A DNA stretch of 64,000 bases from Piscinibacter gummiphilus (GCF_032681285.1 NZ_CP136336.1:2219001-2283000), one strand, 5' to 3'; counted from the stretch's first letter, positions 1 through 12,320 are shown. Numbers and translations: made by a program. The notes: generated by a model not told the origin, from the letters alone.

Positions 1-2
1 CG

Positions 3-2192
<2,190 letters not shown>

Positions 2193-2211
2193 CCCCTCCC
2201 ACTGGAACTGC

Positions 2212-3366
2212 ATGCACGCCGACCCTGCGATCCTCATCGTCGACGACAACCCGGCCAACCGCCGCCTCTACCAGGCCACGCTCAGCGACCTGGGCGCGCA
2301 GCTCTACATGGCCAGCTCCGGCGAGGAGGCCCTCGACAAATGCACCGACCAGCCCTATGCGATGGTGCTGCTCGACGTGCACCTCTCCGGCATGGACGGC
2401 TTCCAGGTGGCGCAGGCCATCCGCGACAAATGCCCCGGCCTCGACGCCCCCATCGTCTTCGTCTCGGCGGTCTACGTGCACGAGCAGGACACCTACCGCG
2501 GCTACCGGCTCGGCGCGGTCGACTACATCCTCTCGCCCATCGTGCCGGAGATCCTGCGTGCCAAGGCGGCGATCTTCATCCGCATGCACCGCCTGCGCGC
2601 CGAGGCCGAGCTGCACGCGCACGCCATCGAGAAGGCGTATCGCGAGCTGCGCACCGTGCACGCCGAGATGGAAGGCTTCAGCTACTCCGTCTCGCACGAC
2701 CTGCGCACACCGCTCGGGCAGATCGCAGGCTTCGCCGACCTGCTGCAGATGGGGCACGCCGGCCCGCTCAACGAGAAGGCGCTCGACTACGTGGGCTACA
2801 TCCAGAGTGCGGCCCACCGCATGAACAGCCTCATCGACGACATGCTGCTGCTGGGCAACATGAGCCGCACCGAGATGCAGATCCAGCCGGTCGACCTGTC
2901 GCACCTGGCGCAAACGCTGCTGACGGAGCTGGAGGCCCTGCGCCCGCAGGTGCATGCGTCGTGGCAGGTGCAGCAGGGCCTGCAGGCGCAGGGCGACCAG
3001 CGGCTGCTGCGGGTGGCCCTGTCGAACCTGCTGTCGAACGCCTGGAAATACAGCGCCGGGGTGCCGCGCCCCTTCATCGACTTCGGCAGCCGAGAGGCAG
3101 ACGACAAGGACGACGGCCAGGTCTTCTACGTGCGCGACAACGGCGCCGGCTTCGACGTGCACGCCGCCGGCGAGCGGCTCTTCCGGCCCTTCCAGCGCTT
3201 CCATTCCGATTCGAACTTCCAGGGCAACGGCGTGGGGCTGGCCATCGTGCAGCGCGTGATCGACAAGCACGGCGGCCGCCTGTGGGTCGAGTCGGCTCCG
3301 GGCCGCGGGGCGACCTTCTTCTTTACGCTGGGGCGATTGTCGAGCCGGCCGGCCCCGCTGGTTTGA
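2212..3366 (+). CDS. Response-regulator/histidine-kinase fusion protein
   Basis: A 384-residue cytoplasmic protein with an N-terminal receiver domain followed by a kinase. The receiver (about 1-125) has acidic residues IVDDN and phospho-acceptor Asp55 (LLDVHLSGMDG). A coiled-coil linker follows, then HisKA with His162 in SVSHDLRTPLG and a HATPase_c domain with an N-box (NLLSNAWKY) and GVGLAIV G-box. There is no transmembrane segment, so the input is probably phosphorylation of its own receiver by the upstream hybrid kinase. It lies between two other two-component genes with short gaps (19 and 12 bp), consistent with one transcript. This architecture resembles bacteriophytochrome-type and cyanobacterial relay kinases, but no chromophore domain is seen. 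Confidence 0.9.
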   Translation: MHADPAILIVDDNPANRRLYQATLSDLGAQLYMASSGEEALDKCTDQPYAMVLLDVHLSGMDGFQVAQAIRDKCPGLDAPIVFVSAVYVHEQDTYRGYRLGAVDYILSPIVPEILRAKAAIFIRMHRLRAEAELHAHAIEKAYRELRTVHAEMEGFSYSVSHDLRTPLGQIAGFADLLQMGHAGPLNEKALDYVGYIQSAAHRMNSLIDDMLLLGNMSRTEMQIQPVDLSHLAQTLLTELEALRPQVHASWQVQQGLQAQGDQRLLRVALSNLLSNAWKYSAGVPRPFIDFGSREADDKDDGQVFYVRDNGAGFDVHAAGERLFRPFQRFHSDSNFQGNGVGLAIVQRVIDKHGGRLWVESAPGRGATFFFTLGRLSSRPAPLV

Positions 3367-3378
3367 AAGGAGCACTGC

Positions 3379-3741
3379 ATGGCCAACATCCTCGTCGTCG
3401 AAGACAACCCGCAGAACCTGAAGCTCGCCCAGCTGGTGCTGCACAAGGCGGGGCACGCGACCCTGGCCGCCGAGAGCGGCGAGATCGGCCTGCAGCTCGC
3501 GCACGACAGGCAGCCCGACCTGGTGCTGATGGACGTGCAGATGCCCGGGCTCGACGGGCTGGAGGTCACGCGCCGGCTGAAGTCGAACCCGAGCACCTCG
3601 CACATCAAGGTGGTGGCGCTCACGGCGCTCGCGATGAAGGGCGACGCCGAGCGAATCCTCGCGGCAGGCTGCGACGCCTACCTCGCCAAGCCCTACCAGT
3701 ACCAGCAGCTGATGGACGTGGTGAACAAGGCGCTGAACTGA
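3379..3741 (+). CDS. Single-domain response regulator (CheY/DivK type)
   Basis: A 120-residue stand-alone receiver domain. It has the acidic pair in VVEDN, phospho-acceptor Asp52 in LMDVQMPGLDG, the conserved Thr in VVALTALAMKG and Lys in YLAKPYQ. AAGGAG lies just before the ATG. The protein has nothing beyond the receiver, so it can only act as a phosphate shuttle or by protein-protein contact, as DivK and CheY do. Its position directly after two kinases suggests it is the terminal receiver of their relay. The partner that turns the signal into a response is not in the window. Confidence 0.9.
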   Translation: MANILVVEDNPQNLKLAQLVLHKAGHATLAAESGEIGLQLAHDRQPDLVLMDVQMPGLDGLEVTRRLKSNPSTSHIKVVALTALAMKGDAERILAAGCDAYLAKPYQYQQLMDVVNKALN

Positions 3742-3777
3742 GGCGTGCCCGCGGCGTGGCGCAGATACCATCGCCGC

Positions 3778-4524
3778 ATGACCAGCAAGACTTCGATTCT
3801 TTTCGGCTTCCACGCCGTCACCGTGCGGCTGAAGACGGCCGCCGACTCCATCACCGAGATCCACGTCGACGCCTCGCGGCGCGACCAGCGCATGCGCCAG
3901 TTCGTCGAGCGCGCGAAGGAGGCCGGCGTGCGCCTGATCGAGAGCGACGACGACCGCCTGCAGAAGCTGTGCGGCACGCACCGCCACCAGGGCGTGGTGG
4001 CGCGTGTGAGCGCGGTGGCCAAGAGCCACTCGCTCGACGACACGCTCGACGCGGTGGAAGGCCCGCCGTTGCTGCTGGTGCTCGACGGCATCACCGACCC
4101 GCACAACCTCGGCGCCTGCCTGCGCGTGGCCGATGGCGCCGGCGCGCATGCGGTGATCGCGCCGAAGGACCATGCGGTCGGCATCAACGCCACGGTCGCC
4201 AAGGTGGCGAGCGGCGCGGCCGAGACGGTGCCGTACTTCATGGTGACCAACCTCGCGCGTACGCTGGGCGAACTGAAGGAGCGTGACATCCGCGTGATCG
4301 GCACGTCCGACGCCGCCGAGAAGTCGCTCTACGAGATCGACCTCAGCGGCCCGGTGGCGCTGGTGCTCGGGGCCGAAGGCGCCGGCATGCGCCAGCTCAC
4401 CGCCAAGACATGCGACGAGCTCGTGCGCCTGCCGATGAAGGGCGCGGTGGAGAGCCTCAACGTGTCGGTCGCGTCGGGCGTGTGCCTGTACGAAGCGCTG
4501 CGTCAGCGCGAGGCGAAGGGATGA
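3778..4524 (+). CDS. rlmB: 23S rRNA (guanosine-2'-O-)-methyltransferase RlmB
   Basis: SpoU/TrmH-family (SPOUT) methyltransferase. RlmB methylates the ribose of G2251 in the 23S rRNA peptidyl-transferase region using S-adenosylmethionine. The 248-residue length matches the family. It has an N-terminal substrate-binding domain (about 1-75) and the trefoil-knot domain with the three SpoU motifs: [26 protein letters not shown] and [14 protein letters not shown] chose the ATG at 3778, which gives [14 protein letters not shown], the typical start. An in-frame GTG 33 bp upstream is less likely. The stop overlaps the sirtuin start (ATGA), indicating translational coupling. TrmH is the alternative, but length and start favour RlmB. 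Confidence 0.93.
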   Translation: MTSKTSILFGFHAVTVRLKTAADSITEIHVDASRRDQRMRQFVERAKEAGVRLIESDDDRLQKLCGTHRHQGVVARVSAVAKSHSLDDTLDAVEGPPLLLVLDGITDPHNLGACLRVADGAGAHAVIAPKDHAVGINATVAKVASGAAETVPYFMVTNLARTLGELKERDIRVIGTSDAAEKSLYEIDLSGPVALVLGAEGAGMRQLTAKTCDELVRLPMKGAVESLNVSVASGVCLYEALRQREAKG

Positions 4525-5267
4525 ACGAGCCGGCACCGCTGCGCGAGGCCCGTGCCTGGGTGCACGGGGCTGGCACGCTGGCGGTGCTCACCGGCGCGGG
4601 CATGTCGGCCGAGAGCGGCATCGCCACCTTCCGCGATGCACAGACCGGCCTCTGGGCGAAGTTCGACCCCGCCCAGCTCGCAAGCCCGGAGGGCTTTCGC
4701 ACCAACCCGTCGCTCGTGTGGGACTGGTACGCGGAGCGCCGCAAGGGCGTGCAGCGTGCGCTGCCGAACGCGGGCCATGTGGCGCTCGCGCAGTACGAGA
4801 AAACGCACCTTGGCCGCGTGACCATCGTGACGCAGAACGTGGACGACCTGCACCAGCGCGCCGGCAGCACCGACGTGATCCGTCTGCACGGCGACATCCT
4901 GCAAGACGTGTGGCTCGACACCGGGCGTTGCCGGCCGTGCGACATGAGTCGCGCCGTGCCCGGCAGCCCACCGCGCTGCGCCGCCTGCGGCAACCTCGTG
5001 CGCCCCGGCGTGGTGTGGTTCGGCGAGATGCTGCCGGCCGAGGCCTTGTCGCGCGCCGAGCTGCTGGCGCAGAGCTGCGACGCGATGCTCGTGATCGGCA
5101 CCTCGGGCGCCGTCTACCCGGCAGCGGGGCTCGCGCACACGGCGCGGCGCGCCGGCGCGAAGGTCATCATCCTCAACCCCGAGCCGAGCGAGATCGACGA
5201 CGAGGCGCACCTGCTGCTGCGCGGCACGGCGGCGCGGATCTTGCCTGCGTTGCTGCAAACGGAGTGA
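4521..5267 (+). CDS. NAD-dependent protein deacylase, sirtuin (CobB type)
   Basis: Sir2-family enzyme that removes acyl groups from protein lysines using NAD+. Visible motifs are [15 protein letters not shown] (residues 25-39, NAD binding), [12 protein letters not shown], catalytic His123 in RLHGD and a zinc knuckle from Cys137, Cys140, Cys153 and Cys156. Tyr70 and Arg73 in the WDWYAERR segment form the Y-x-x-R signature of SIRT5/CobB-like sirtuins. In characterised members that signature recognises succinyl and malonyl lysine, so desuccinylase as well as deacetylase activity is likely by analogy. Length is 248 residues. The start overlaps the rlmB stop, and upp follows after 8 bp. Confidence 0.93.
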   Translation: MNEPAPLREARAWVHGAGTLAVLTGAGMSAESGIATFRDAQTGLWAKFDPAQLASPEGFRTNPSLVWDWYAERRKGVQRALPNAGHVALAQYEKTHLGRVTIVTQNVDDLHQRAGSTDVIRLHGDILQDVWLDTGRCRPCDMSRAVPGSPPRCAACGNLVRPGVVWFGEMLPAEALSRAELLAQSCDAMLVIGTSGAVYPAAGLAHTARRAGAKVIILNPEPSEIDDEAHLLLRGTAARILPALLQTE

Positions 5268-5275
5268 ACCGAACC

Positions 5276-5902
5276 ATGCCAGTCATCGACGTCAAGCACC
5301 CTCTCGTCAAACACAAGATCGGTCTCCTGCGCGAGGCCGACATTTCCACCAAGAAGTTCCGCGAACTCACGCACGAGCTGGCACGCCTGCTGGCGTATGA
5401 AGCGACCGCCGATTTCCCGCTCGAGAAGACCACCGTCGCATGCTGGAGCGGCCCGGTCGAGATCGACCAGGTGAAGGGCCGCAAGGTCACCGTGGTGCCC
5501 ATCCTGCGCGCGGGCCTGGGCATGCTCGACGGCGTGCTCGACATGGTGCCCAACGCCAAGGTGAGCGTGGTGGGCCTGAGCCGCAACCACGAGACGCTTG
5601 AACCCGAGCACTATTTCGAGAAGTTCGTCGGCCACCTCGACGAGCGCACCGCACTCATCGTCGACCCGATGCTCGCCACCGCCGGCTCGATGATCGCGAC
5701 CGTCGACCTGCTGAAGCGACGTGGTTGCACGGACGTGCGCGCCCTCGTGCTCGTGGCCGCGCCCGAAGGGATCGCGGCATTGCAGAAGGCACACCCCGAC
5801 GTGCGCTGCTGGACGGCCGCCATCGACAGCCACCTCAACGAGCTGGGCTACATCATTCCCGGCCTGGGCGACGCGGGCGACAAGATCTTCGGCACGAAAT
5901 AG
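5276..5902 (+). CDS. upp: Uracil phosphoribosyltransferase
   Basis: Pyrimidine salvage enzyme converting uracil and PRPP to UMP plus diphosphate. The 208-residue protein has the typical opening [17 protein letters not shown], the PRPP loop [17 protein letters not shown] and the uracil-binding C-terminal segment [18 protein letters not shown], so it looks complete and active. The ATG at 5276 is 8 bp after the sirtuin stop. Together with rlmB it forms a probable three-gene unit. No xanthine/uracil permease gene is adjacent. Confidence 0.97.
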   Translation: MPVIDVKHPLVKHKIGLLREADISTKKFRELTHELARLLAYEATADFPLEKTTVACWSGPVEIDQVKGRKVTVVPILRAGLGMLDGVLDMVPNAKVSVVGLSRNHETLEPEHYFEKFVGHLDERTALIVDPMLATAGSMIATVDLLKRRGCTDVRALVLVAAPEGIAALQKAHPDVRCWTAAIDSHLNELGYIIPGLGDAGDKIFGTK

Positions 5903-6000
5903 GCGGCAAGCCCCCACGCAAGGGGCGGGTCAACGTCTTGTCACACATCGGCGCCATGCTCGAGGAACGCATGCCGCAGTGCGTCATCAGACGACTGCGG

Positions 6001-6019
6001 GAAGCACCCGAGTGCTTTT
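6001..6019 (+). terminator. Possible intrinsic terminator upstream of the DUF302-like gene
   Basis: A 6-bp perfect stem, AAGCAC / GTGCTT, with a CCGA tetraloop is followed by TT. It lies about 100 bp after upp in the 200-bp gap before the next gene. The T tract is short, so it may be a weak terminator for the rlmB-sirtuin-upp transcript or a leader hairpin of the next gene. Nothing else is recognisable in 5903-6102. Confidence 0.35.
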
Positions 6020-6102
6020 ACGTTTCTTCGCTTTGCAGTGCCTTGACCGACGGTTTGAAGCAGTCGTAACGTCGGCGCTCCGAGCGCAAAAGGAGCTTTC
6101 TG

Positions 6103-6564
6103 ATGAAGAAACCGTTTCGCTTCTGGATGACCAGTGGTGTGGCGATCATGGTCGCGGCCGTCAGCGGTGGCAGAAGTTTTGCAAGCGAAGACGAGCGTCT
6201 CACGCTCACCAGGATCAGCCGCTACGGAGTGTCTGAAACGGTTCAGCGCATCGAGGCCAGCGCACAACGCCACGGCATGCACGTGCTCGCCTGTCTGCCG
6301 CAGAAGCTCAACGAGGTCACCGGCGAATCACGCTACATGCTCGTGTTCGAGTCGTCGCAGGGCGGTACGCCGGTGATGATGGAAAGCGAGGGCGCCAAGC
6401 CCAACCTGCTGCTCACGGTCTACCTCAAGCAGGCGGCGGCGGGCGGCACCGAAGTCTTCCTGCCGCGCGACGTGCTGCGCGATGCGCCGGAAGGCTTGTC
6501 AGACCAATTGCAGAGCGACCTCGCCGGCCTCCCGGCGGTGGTCGACGAGGCGCTCTCGGCCTGA
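6103..6564 (+). CDS. Small exported DUF302-like protein
   Basis: A 153-residue protein with an N-terminal signal peptide (MKKPFRFWMTSGVAIMVAAV, cleavage probably near SFASED), so likely periplasmic. The remainder has the alpha/beta layout of DUF302 proteins: a helix SETVQRIEASAQRHGM, then strands and a terminal helix LSDQLQSDLAGLPAVVDEAL. DUF302 has no established biochemical role. A good ribosome-binding site (AAAGGAG) precedes the ATG. It stands alone between upp and the convergent xylosidase gene, whose stop lies 19 bp downstream. Assignment to DUF302 is by pattern only and should be read as tentative. Confidence 0.75.
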   Translation: MKKPFRFWMTSGVAIMVAAVSGGRSFASEDERLTLTRISRYGVSETVQRIEASAQRHGMHVLACLPQKLNEVTGESRYMLVFESSQGGTPVMMESEGAKPNLLLTVYLKQAAAGGTEVFLPRDVLRDAPEGLSDQLQSDLAGLPAVVDEALSA

Positions 6565-6583
6565 GGCCGCTCGTCTCCTGCCG

Positions 6584-8227
6584 CTACTGCGGCGAGTAGT
6601 CGAAGTAGTCGAAGTCCGCATGCAGCCCTGAGCCGCTCAGGTCTTGGCAGGCGAGGCCGATGTAGTTGCCGGTGAAACCGAAGCTGCGCGGGAAGCCGTC
6701 GTCGAAACGCGTGGCGTGTTCGTCCGACAGGATGGCCGCACGCAACGTCTCGCCGAACGGCCGCCAGTCGCCTTCGGCCAGCGCATACGAGAAGCGCAGC
6801 GCCTCGCCTTCGAAACGCAGCTTCAGCCACACGCGCGGCACGTTGCCGATGGCAATGGGCGCCGCCGCCTCGCGCAGCTTGCCGTGGTCGTTGACCGACA
6901 GCCGCAGCACACGCCCGTTGCGCTCTTCGTCGTGCGAGACGTGCAGGTAGGCGTGGTTCTGGGTGTTGTAGTAGGCGACGAGGCCGGCCATCTGCTGGAA
7001 CACCACCGGCTGGAACTCGACCACCGTCTCGGCTTCGCAATCGAAGTGCTGCTGGCGGCGAGCGATGAGGCTCTGGTCGAAGGTGGACATCAGCGAGCAG
7101 CGGCCGACCAGACGCAGGTGGCCGGGGCGAGCGCTGAGCGACAGCCAGCTCGCATCGGCCGGTTCGCGCAACGTGTTCCAGTGGCCGCTCAAGGTGGTGG
7201 ACGAGAAGTCGTCGCGCACCGGCTCGCGCTCCACCGGCGCAGGCGGCAGCTTGGGCGCCGGTACTTCCGTGCGTGGCGCGTTGTCGCCATGCGCGAGGCG
7301 TGGCCAGCCATCGGCCGTCCACTCGACGCGCTGCAGCGCGGTCTCGCGGCCCAGGTTGCAGTGCAGGCCGTCGTAGCTCTCGGGGGGCGTGGCAGGCGGG
7401 TGCTCGCGCCATTCGAGCGGCCGGCCGCACAGGTGGGCCATGTACCACTCGCCCTCAGGTGTGTCGACGAGGCTTGCATGGCCCGCACGTTGCAGCCCGG
7501 CCGGCGACTTGTGCCACGCGGTGAGCATCGGGTGGTGCGGGCTCAGCTCGTAGGGGCCGTCGATGCTGCGCGAGCGTGCGATCGTCACGGCGTGTTCGTA
7601 GAAGGTGCCGCCCTCGGCCGTCAGCAGCACGTACCAGCCGTCGCGCTTGTAGAGGTGCGGGCCTTCCACCACGCCGAGCGAGGTGCCCGGGAAGATGTTC
7701 TTCACCGGGCCGGTGACGCAACGCTTCTCGTGGTCGTACTCCTGCAGCAGGATGCCGTGGAAGGCGTTGTGCCCGGGCCGGTGGTCCCATTGCATGCTGA
7801 GCACCCAGCTGCGGCCGTCGTCGTCATGGAACATCGAGGCGTCGAAGCCGCGGCTGTGGAGGTAGACCGGCTCCGACCACGGGCCGCTCGGGTGCGGCGC
7901 GGTGACCACGTAGTTCGGCGTGTCCTTGTAGCCGCCGAGCTTGCTGCGCACGTTGGTGAACACCATGTAGAACAGCCCGTCGCGGTAGCTGAGGCAGGGT
8001 GCCCAGATGCCGGCGGAGTCGGGGTTGCCGCGCATGTCGAGTTGGCTCTTGCGCGTCAACACATACGAGAGGTGCTGCCAGTGCACGAGATCGCGCGAGT
8101 GGTGGATGCGCACGCCGGGCCACCATTCGAAGGTGGAGGTGGCGAGGTAGAAATCGCGGCCCACGCGCAGGATGGCCGGGTCGGGGTGGAAGCCCGGCAG
8201 CACCGGGTTCTGGATGGTGGCGCTCAT
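6584..8227 (-). CDS. xynB: Glycoside hydrolase family 43 beta-xylosidase
   Basis: Intracellular exo-acting enzyme that releases xylose from xylo-oligosaccharides. It starts NPVLPGFHPDPAILRVG, where the Asp of HPDPA is the catalytic base of GH43. The pKa-modulating Asp is in GFDASMFHDDDG and the general acid Glu in VVEGPHLYKRDGWY. The five-bladed propeller spans residues 1 to about 320 and is followed by the C-terminal beta-sandwich of XynB-type enzymes. Length is 547 residues, as usual. No signal peptide is seen. The start lies 2 bp after the xylA stop, making it the last gene of the xylose operon. An alpha-arabinofuranosidase side activity is common in this subfamily. Confidence 0.92.
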   Translation of the reverse strand: MSATIQNPVLPGFHPDPAILRVGRDFYLATSTFEWWPGVRIHHSRDLVHWQHLSYVLTRKSQLDMRGNPDSAGIWAPCLSYRDGLFYMVFTNVRSKLGGYKDTPNYVVTAPHPSGPWSEPVYLHSRGFDASMFHDDDGRSWVLSMQWDHRPGHNAFHGILLQEYDHEKRCVTGPVKNIFPGTSLGVVEGPHLYKRDGWYVLLTAEGGTFYEHAVTIARSRSIDGPYELSPHHPMLTAWHKSPAGLQRAGHASLVDTPEGEWYMAHLCGRPLEWREHPPATPPESYDGLHCNLGRETALQRVEWTADGWPRLAHGDNAPRTEVPAPKLPPAPVEREPVRDDFSSTTLSGHWNTLREPADASWLSLSARPGHLRLVGRCSLMSTFDQSLIARRQQHFDCEAETVVEFQPVVFQQMAGLVAYYNTQNHAYLHVSHDEERNGRVLRLSVNDHGKLREAAAPIAIGNVPRVWLKLRFEGEALRFSYALAEGDWRPFGETLRAAILSDEHATRFDDGFPRSFGFTGNYIGLACQDLSGSGLHADFDYFDYSPQ

Positions 8228-8229
8228 GG

Positions 8230-9543
8230 TCAGACGAATCGGTTGAACCAGTTCTCCAGCGCTTCCTGCTTGCCGGAGCGCGGGGCGACGTCGGTGTTGC
8301 GGTCGAGCGTGCGCTGGGCCAGCGCGGCCAGGTCGAACTTGCCGGCGTGGATGTCCTTGCCCAACTGCGCGTCCCAGCCGGCGTAGCGCTCGGCCACGGC
8401 GCGGGCGTGGCCGCCGTCCTGGATCATCTTCTCGGCGATCAGCAGCGCGCGTGCCGCCACGTCCATGCCGCCGATGTGGCCGATGAAGAGGTCTTCCGCA
8501 TCGATCGACTGGCGGCGCACCTTCGCATCGAAGTTGAGCCCACCCGTGGTGAAGCCACCGGCCTGCAGGATGTAGTACATCGCAAGCGCGGTCTCGGGGA
8601 TGTTGTTGGGGAACTGGTCGGTGTCCCAGCCGCACTGCATGTCACCGCGGTTCATGTCGAGCGAGCCGAAGATGCCGAGCGTGAGCGCCGTCACGATCTC
8701 GTGCTCGAAGCTGTGGCCGGCGAGCGTGGCATGGTTGGCCTCGATGTTGACCTTGACCTCCTTCTCCAGGCCGTACTGCTTGAGGAAGCCGAACACGGTG
8801 GCCACGTCGAAGTCGTACTGGTGCTTGGTGGGCTCGCGCGGCTTGGGCTCGATGAGGATGGGGCCCTCGAGCCCGATCTTGTGCTTGTGCTCGACGGCCA
8901 TCGAGAGGAAACGGCCGAGCTGCGCCAGCTCGCGTTTCATGTCGGTGTTGATAAGCGTCTCGTAGCCTTCACGACCACCCCACATCACGTAGTTCTCGCC
9001 GCTGAGCTTCTTCGTCGCGTCCATCGCCTCCTTCACCTGCAGCGCGGCCATCGCGAAGATCTCGGGGTCGGGGTTGGTCGCCGCGCCGCTCATGAAGCGG
9101 CGGTGGCTGAAGAGGTTGGCCGTGCCCCACAGCACCTTCATGCCGGTGCGTTGCTGGTGTTCGCCCAGCACGTCGACCATGCGGCGCAGGCGGTCGACGC
9201 TCTCGCGCGGCGTGGCGCCTTCGGGGGCGACGTCACGGTCGTGGAAGCAGTAGTAGGGCACCCCGAGCTTCTGGAAGAAGTCGAAGGCCACTTCGGCCTT
9301 GGCGCGTGCGGCTTCCATCGGGTCGGCCATGTGGTGCCACGGGCGCTCGAAGCTGCCGTCGTAGCCGAAGACGTCGAAGCCGTTCCAGCAGAAGGTGTGC
9401 CAGTAGCACGCGGCGAAGCGCAGGTGGTCTTCCATGCGTTTGCCGAGGACGACCCGGTCCTTGTCGTACCAGCGGAAGGCGAGGGGGTTGGTGCTGTTCT
9501 CGCCCTCGTACTTGATGGGGGCGATGGTCTTCAGGTAGCTCAT
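8230..9543 (-). CDS. xylA: Xylose isomerase
   Basis: Cytoplasmic metal-dependent enzyme interconverting D-xylose and D-xylulose. The 437-residue length matches the long (class II) XylA proteins. Recognisable segments are [36 protein letters not shown] and [15 protein letters not shown], which carries metal-binding Glu and the catalytic Lys, plus GSLDMNRGD and [12 protein letters not shown] precedes the ATG. It lies between xylB (23 bp upstream) and the xylosidase gene (2 bp downstream), consistent with one minus-strand operon under the ROK regulator. Confidence 0.97.
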   Translation of the reverse strand: MSYLKTIAPIKYEGENSTNPLAFRWYDKDRVVLGKRMEDHLRFAACYWHTFCWNGFDVFGYDGSFERPWHHMADPMEAARAKAEVAFDFFQKLGVPYYCFHDRDVAPEGATPRESVDRLRRMVDVLGEHQQRTGMKVLWGTANLFSHRRFMSGAATNPDPEIFAMAALQVKEAMDATKKLSGENYVMWGGREGYETLINTDMKRELAQLGRFLSMAVEHKHKIGLEGPILIEPKPREPTKHQYDFDVATVFGFLKQYGLEKEVKVNIEANHATLAGHSFEHEIVTALTLGIFGSLDMNRGDMQCGWDTDQFPNNIPETALAMYYILQAGGFTTGGLNFDAKVRRQSIDAEDLFIGHIGGMDVAARALLIAEKMIQDGGHARAVAERYAGWDAQLGKDIHAGKFDLAALAQRTLDRNTDVAPRSGKQEALENWFNRFV

Positions 9544-9566
9544 GGGTACTTCTCCAGAGAAAGGGT

Positions 9567-11033
9567 TCAATTCGCGAAGAGTTCGCGGGTGGCGGCGTAG
9601 AGGCCGCGGAATCGTTGGTGGCGGGCGAAGAGGGCCGGGGCACGTGCGGGGTCGAGCAGGAAACGCTCGCGCAGCGCGGGGGGGCGGCACACCTCGCGCT
9701 CGTCGCCGCCGTCGGCGAGCCAGGCCAGCCGCGCCGCACCGAGGGCGCCGCCGGCTTCGCCGCCATCGAGCGTGCGCACCTCGACGCCCAGCACGTCGGC
9801 GAGCAGCTGGGCCCAGAGCGCGCTGCGTGCACCGCCGCCCACCAGCGCGAGCGGCCCCACGTCGGTGCCGGCCGCGCGCAGCGCATCGAGGCCATCGCGC
9901 AGGCCGAAAGCCACGCCTTCGAGCACGGCATGGGCGAGGGCACGCGCATCGGTGTCGTGGTTCATGCCGAAGAACATGCCGCGTGCCTTGGCATCGTTGT
10001 GCGGCGTGCGCTCGCCCGAGAGGTAGGGCAGGAAGATGGGCGCGGCCTGGCGTTCGGCGTCGGTCAAGGTTTCGGTGCGGGCGAGCAGCGCGGCTTCGCT
10101 TCCCGCGCCGGTGAGCTGCGTGACCCACTGCAGGCACGAGGCCGCCGAGAGCATCACCGCCATCTGGTGCCAGCGCCCCGGCAGCGCATGGCAGAAGGCA
10201 TGCACGGCCGACGCCGGGTTGGGGCGGAAGCGGTCGTTGACGACGAAGAGCACGCCGCTCGTGCCGAGCGAGAGGAAACCGTCACCCGGGTTCACCGCGC
10301 CGATGCCGACGGCACTTGCCGCGTTGTCGCCACCGCCACCGGCCACGATCGTCGACGGCGGCAGGCCCCAGGCCCACGCGACCTCGGGCGAAAGCCGCGC
10401 CGAGACGGCGCTGCCTTCCACCAGCTCGGGCATGTGCGAACGGTCGAGGCCCGTGACCGCGAGAAGCTCCTCGGACCACGCACGTTGGGCCACGTCGAGC
10501 CACAGCGTGCCGGCCGCATCCGACATCTCGCTCACGTAGGCGCCCGTCATGCGAAAGCGCAGGTAGTCCTTCGGCAGCAGCACCTTGGCCACACGTTCGA
10601 AGACCGCCGGCTCATGCTCGCGCACCCATGCGAGCTTAGGGGCGGTGAAGCCCGGCATTGCGAGGTTGCCGGCGATCTGCGGCAGCGTGGGAAGGGCCCT
10701 CGTGAGACTCTCGCACTGCTGCGCAGATCGCACGTCGTTCCAGAGGATGGCCGGGCGCAGCACCTCGCCATGCGCGTCGAGCAGCACGGCGCCGTGCATC
10801 TGGCCCGAAAGCCCGATGGCGCGCACCGCGGCCCAGGCCTGCGGTGCCTGCTGGCGCAGCTGCACCACGGCGGCCTGGGTGGCGGCCCACCAGTCGGCCG
10901 GCGCCTGCTCGCTCCAGCCCGGGTGGGGCCGCGAGATGCCGAGCTTCACGCCGGCCTGCGCGACGATGCTGCCGCTCGTGGCGAGCAGCACGAGCTTGAC
11001 CTCCGAGGTGCCGAGGTCGATGCCGAGGTACAT
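9567..11033 (-). CDS. xylB: Xylulokinase
   Basis: FGGY-family sugar kinase phosphorylating D-xylulose to xylulose 5-phosphate, the entry to the pentose phosphate pathway. It begins [17 protein letters not shown] (phosphate 1 motif) and contains the substrate-binding segment [24 protein letters not shown] and the C-terminal ATP-site signature [20 protein letters not shown]. Length is 488 residues, typical of XylB. It follows the extra sugar-binding-protein gene by 21 bp and precedes xylA by 23 bp in the same operon. Confidence 0.96.
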   Translation of the reverse strand: MYLGIDLGTSEVKLVLLATSGSIVAQAGVKLGISRPHPGWSEQAPADWWAATQAAVVQLRQQAPQAWAAVRAIGLSGQMHGAVLLDAHGEVLRPAILWNDVRSAQQCESLTRALPTLPQIAGNLAMPGFTAPKLAWVREHEPAVFERVAKVLLPKDYLRFRMTGAYVSEMSDAAGTLWLDVAQRAWSEELLAVTGLDRSHMPELVEGSAVSARLSPEVAWAWGLPPSTIVAGGGGDNAASAVGIGAVNPGDGFLSLGTSGVLFVVNDRFRPNPASAVHAFCHALPGRWHQMAVMLSAASCLQWVTQLTGAGSEAALLARTETLTDAERQAAPIFLPYLSGERTPHNDAKARGMFFGMNHDTDARALAHAVLEGVAFGLRDGLDALRAAGTDVGPLALVGGGARSALWAQLLADVLGVEVRTLDGGEAGGALGAARLAWLADGGDEREVCRPPALRERFLLDPARAPALFARHQRFRGLYAATRELFAN

Positions 11034-11054
11034 GCTTGGGGCTCCGTCAGTGCA

Positions 11055-12320
11055 TCAGCGACGCACGCGCTTCTTGATCGCCGATTGCGCGTCAGCCAAG
11101 GCGGTCTTGATGTCCTTGTTCTGCTCCAGCACCTTGTCGAGCTCGGCGTTGACGATCTCGTTGGCGACCGGGTCGAACTTGTCGACCGCGATGGCCTGGA
11201 TCTTGTCGGCCGAGACCTTCCAGAGCTGGCGCGCCTTCTGGCCGCCGAAGTATTCGATGGGCTCGTTGACGAACGGGTCGGACTGCGCCTCGATGAGCGC
11301 CGGGAACGCGTCGAGCTTGCGGAAGGCCTCGATCTGCATTTCCTTGTTCGTCGTCATGAACTTGATGAACTCCCAGGCCGCAGCCTTGTTCTGCGCCTTC
11401 TGCGGGATGGCATAGAACGAGCCGCCCCACGAAGCGAAGGCGCCGTTGGGCAGTTGCGCCGAGCGCCACTGGCCCTTGGAGTCGGGTGCGAGCCAGTTGC
11501 TCAGGTGGCCGCCGAGCCATGCGCCCATCATCTGCGAGGCCACCTTGTCGCGCTTGAAGCCTTCGCCCCACTCAGGCGACCAGGCCTTCACCTTGGCGTC
11601 GATGCCGGCGTTGCGCGCGGCCTTGGCCAGCTCGAAGCCTTTCTGGAAGCGCGGCGAGTCGATCAGCGGCTGGCCCTTCTTGTCGAAGTAGATGCCCTCG
11701 CCGGCCTTGAGGCCCGAGCGGATGTAGATGTCCTTGATGTCGACCGCATCGGCCATCAGGTAGGCACCGGTCGCAGCCTTCACCTTCTTGCCCGCCTCGA
11801 TGTACGACTCCCAGCTCTTGGTGAGGTCGGCTTCGGTGACGCCGGCCTTGTCCATCATGTCCTTGCGATAGAAGAGGGCGCCCGGGCCGATGTCGGCCGG
11901 AATGGCCGCGAGCGTGCCCGAGCCGCTCATGGCCAGCGGCACGGTGAACTTGGCGAACTTCGGTGTGAGCGCCATGCCGTTGTAGGGCGGCTTGCCCAGG
12001 TCTTCCAGGCCTTTCGACTCGACGAGACGGCCGATGTAGCTCAGCTCCACGCCCATCACGTCAGGCACGTTGCCGCCGGCGGCGAGCGCGGTGGTCATCG
12101 CGGTGTGGTGGTCGGCGAAGGCCAGGCTCACGAGCTTGATCTCCACGTTGGGGTTGACCTTCTTGTACAGCGGGATCGCGGCCTTCACGGCCAGGTCGAA
12201 GCTTGGGAAGGACGCGACGGTCAGCGTCGTGGTCTGCGCCTGGGCGCCGAAGGCGGCGACGGCGGCAGCCGTCCCGATGACCAGGCGCTGAAGCGCGGCC
12301 CGCTTGGTCAGTGTGTGCAT
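11055..12320 (-). CDS. Extra CUT1-type sugar ABC substrate-binding protein
   Basis: A 421-residue periplasmic binding protein of the MalE/SBP family 1 type. It has a signal peptide (MHTLTKRAALQRLVIGTAAAVAAF..., cleavage near AQAQ) and typical segments such as GNVPDVMGVELSYIGRLV, IPADIGPGALFYRKDMMDK and AAWEFIKFMTTNKEMQ. It sits inside the xylose operon between the ATPase and xylB genes. The permease and ATPase beside it are the RbsC/XylH (CUT2) type, whose partner is XylF-like and is encoded at 14429-15451. CUT1 binding proteins normally need a MalF/MalG-type pair, and none is next to this gene. It may serve a permease pair elsewhere or be a sensing protein; its sugar is unknown. Confidence 0.88.
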   Translation of the reverse strand: MHTLTKRAALQRLVIGTAAAVAAFGAQAQTTTLTVASFPSFDLAVKAAIPLYKKVNPNVEIKLVSLAFADHHTAMTTALAAGGNVPDVMGVELSYIGRLVESKGLEDLGKPPYNGMALTPKFAKFTVPLAMSGSGTLAAIPADIGPGALFYRKDMMDKAGVTEADLTKSWESYIEAGKKVKAATGAYLMADAVDIKDIYIRSGLKAGEGIYFDKKGQPLIDSPRFQKGFELAKAARNAGIDAKVKAWSPEWGEGFKRDKVASQMMGAWLGGHLSNWLAPDSKGQWRSAQLPNGAFASWGGSFYAIPQKAQNKAAAWEFIKFMTTNKEMQIEAFRKLDAFPALIEAQSDPFVNEPIEYFGGQKARQLWKVSADKIQAIAVDKFDPVANEIVNAELDKVLEQNKDIKTALADAQSAIKKRVRR

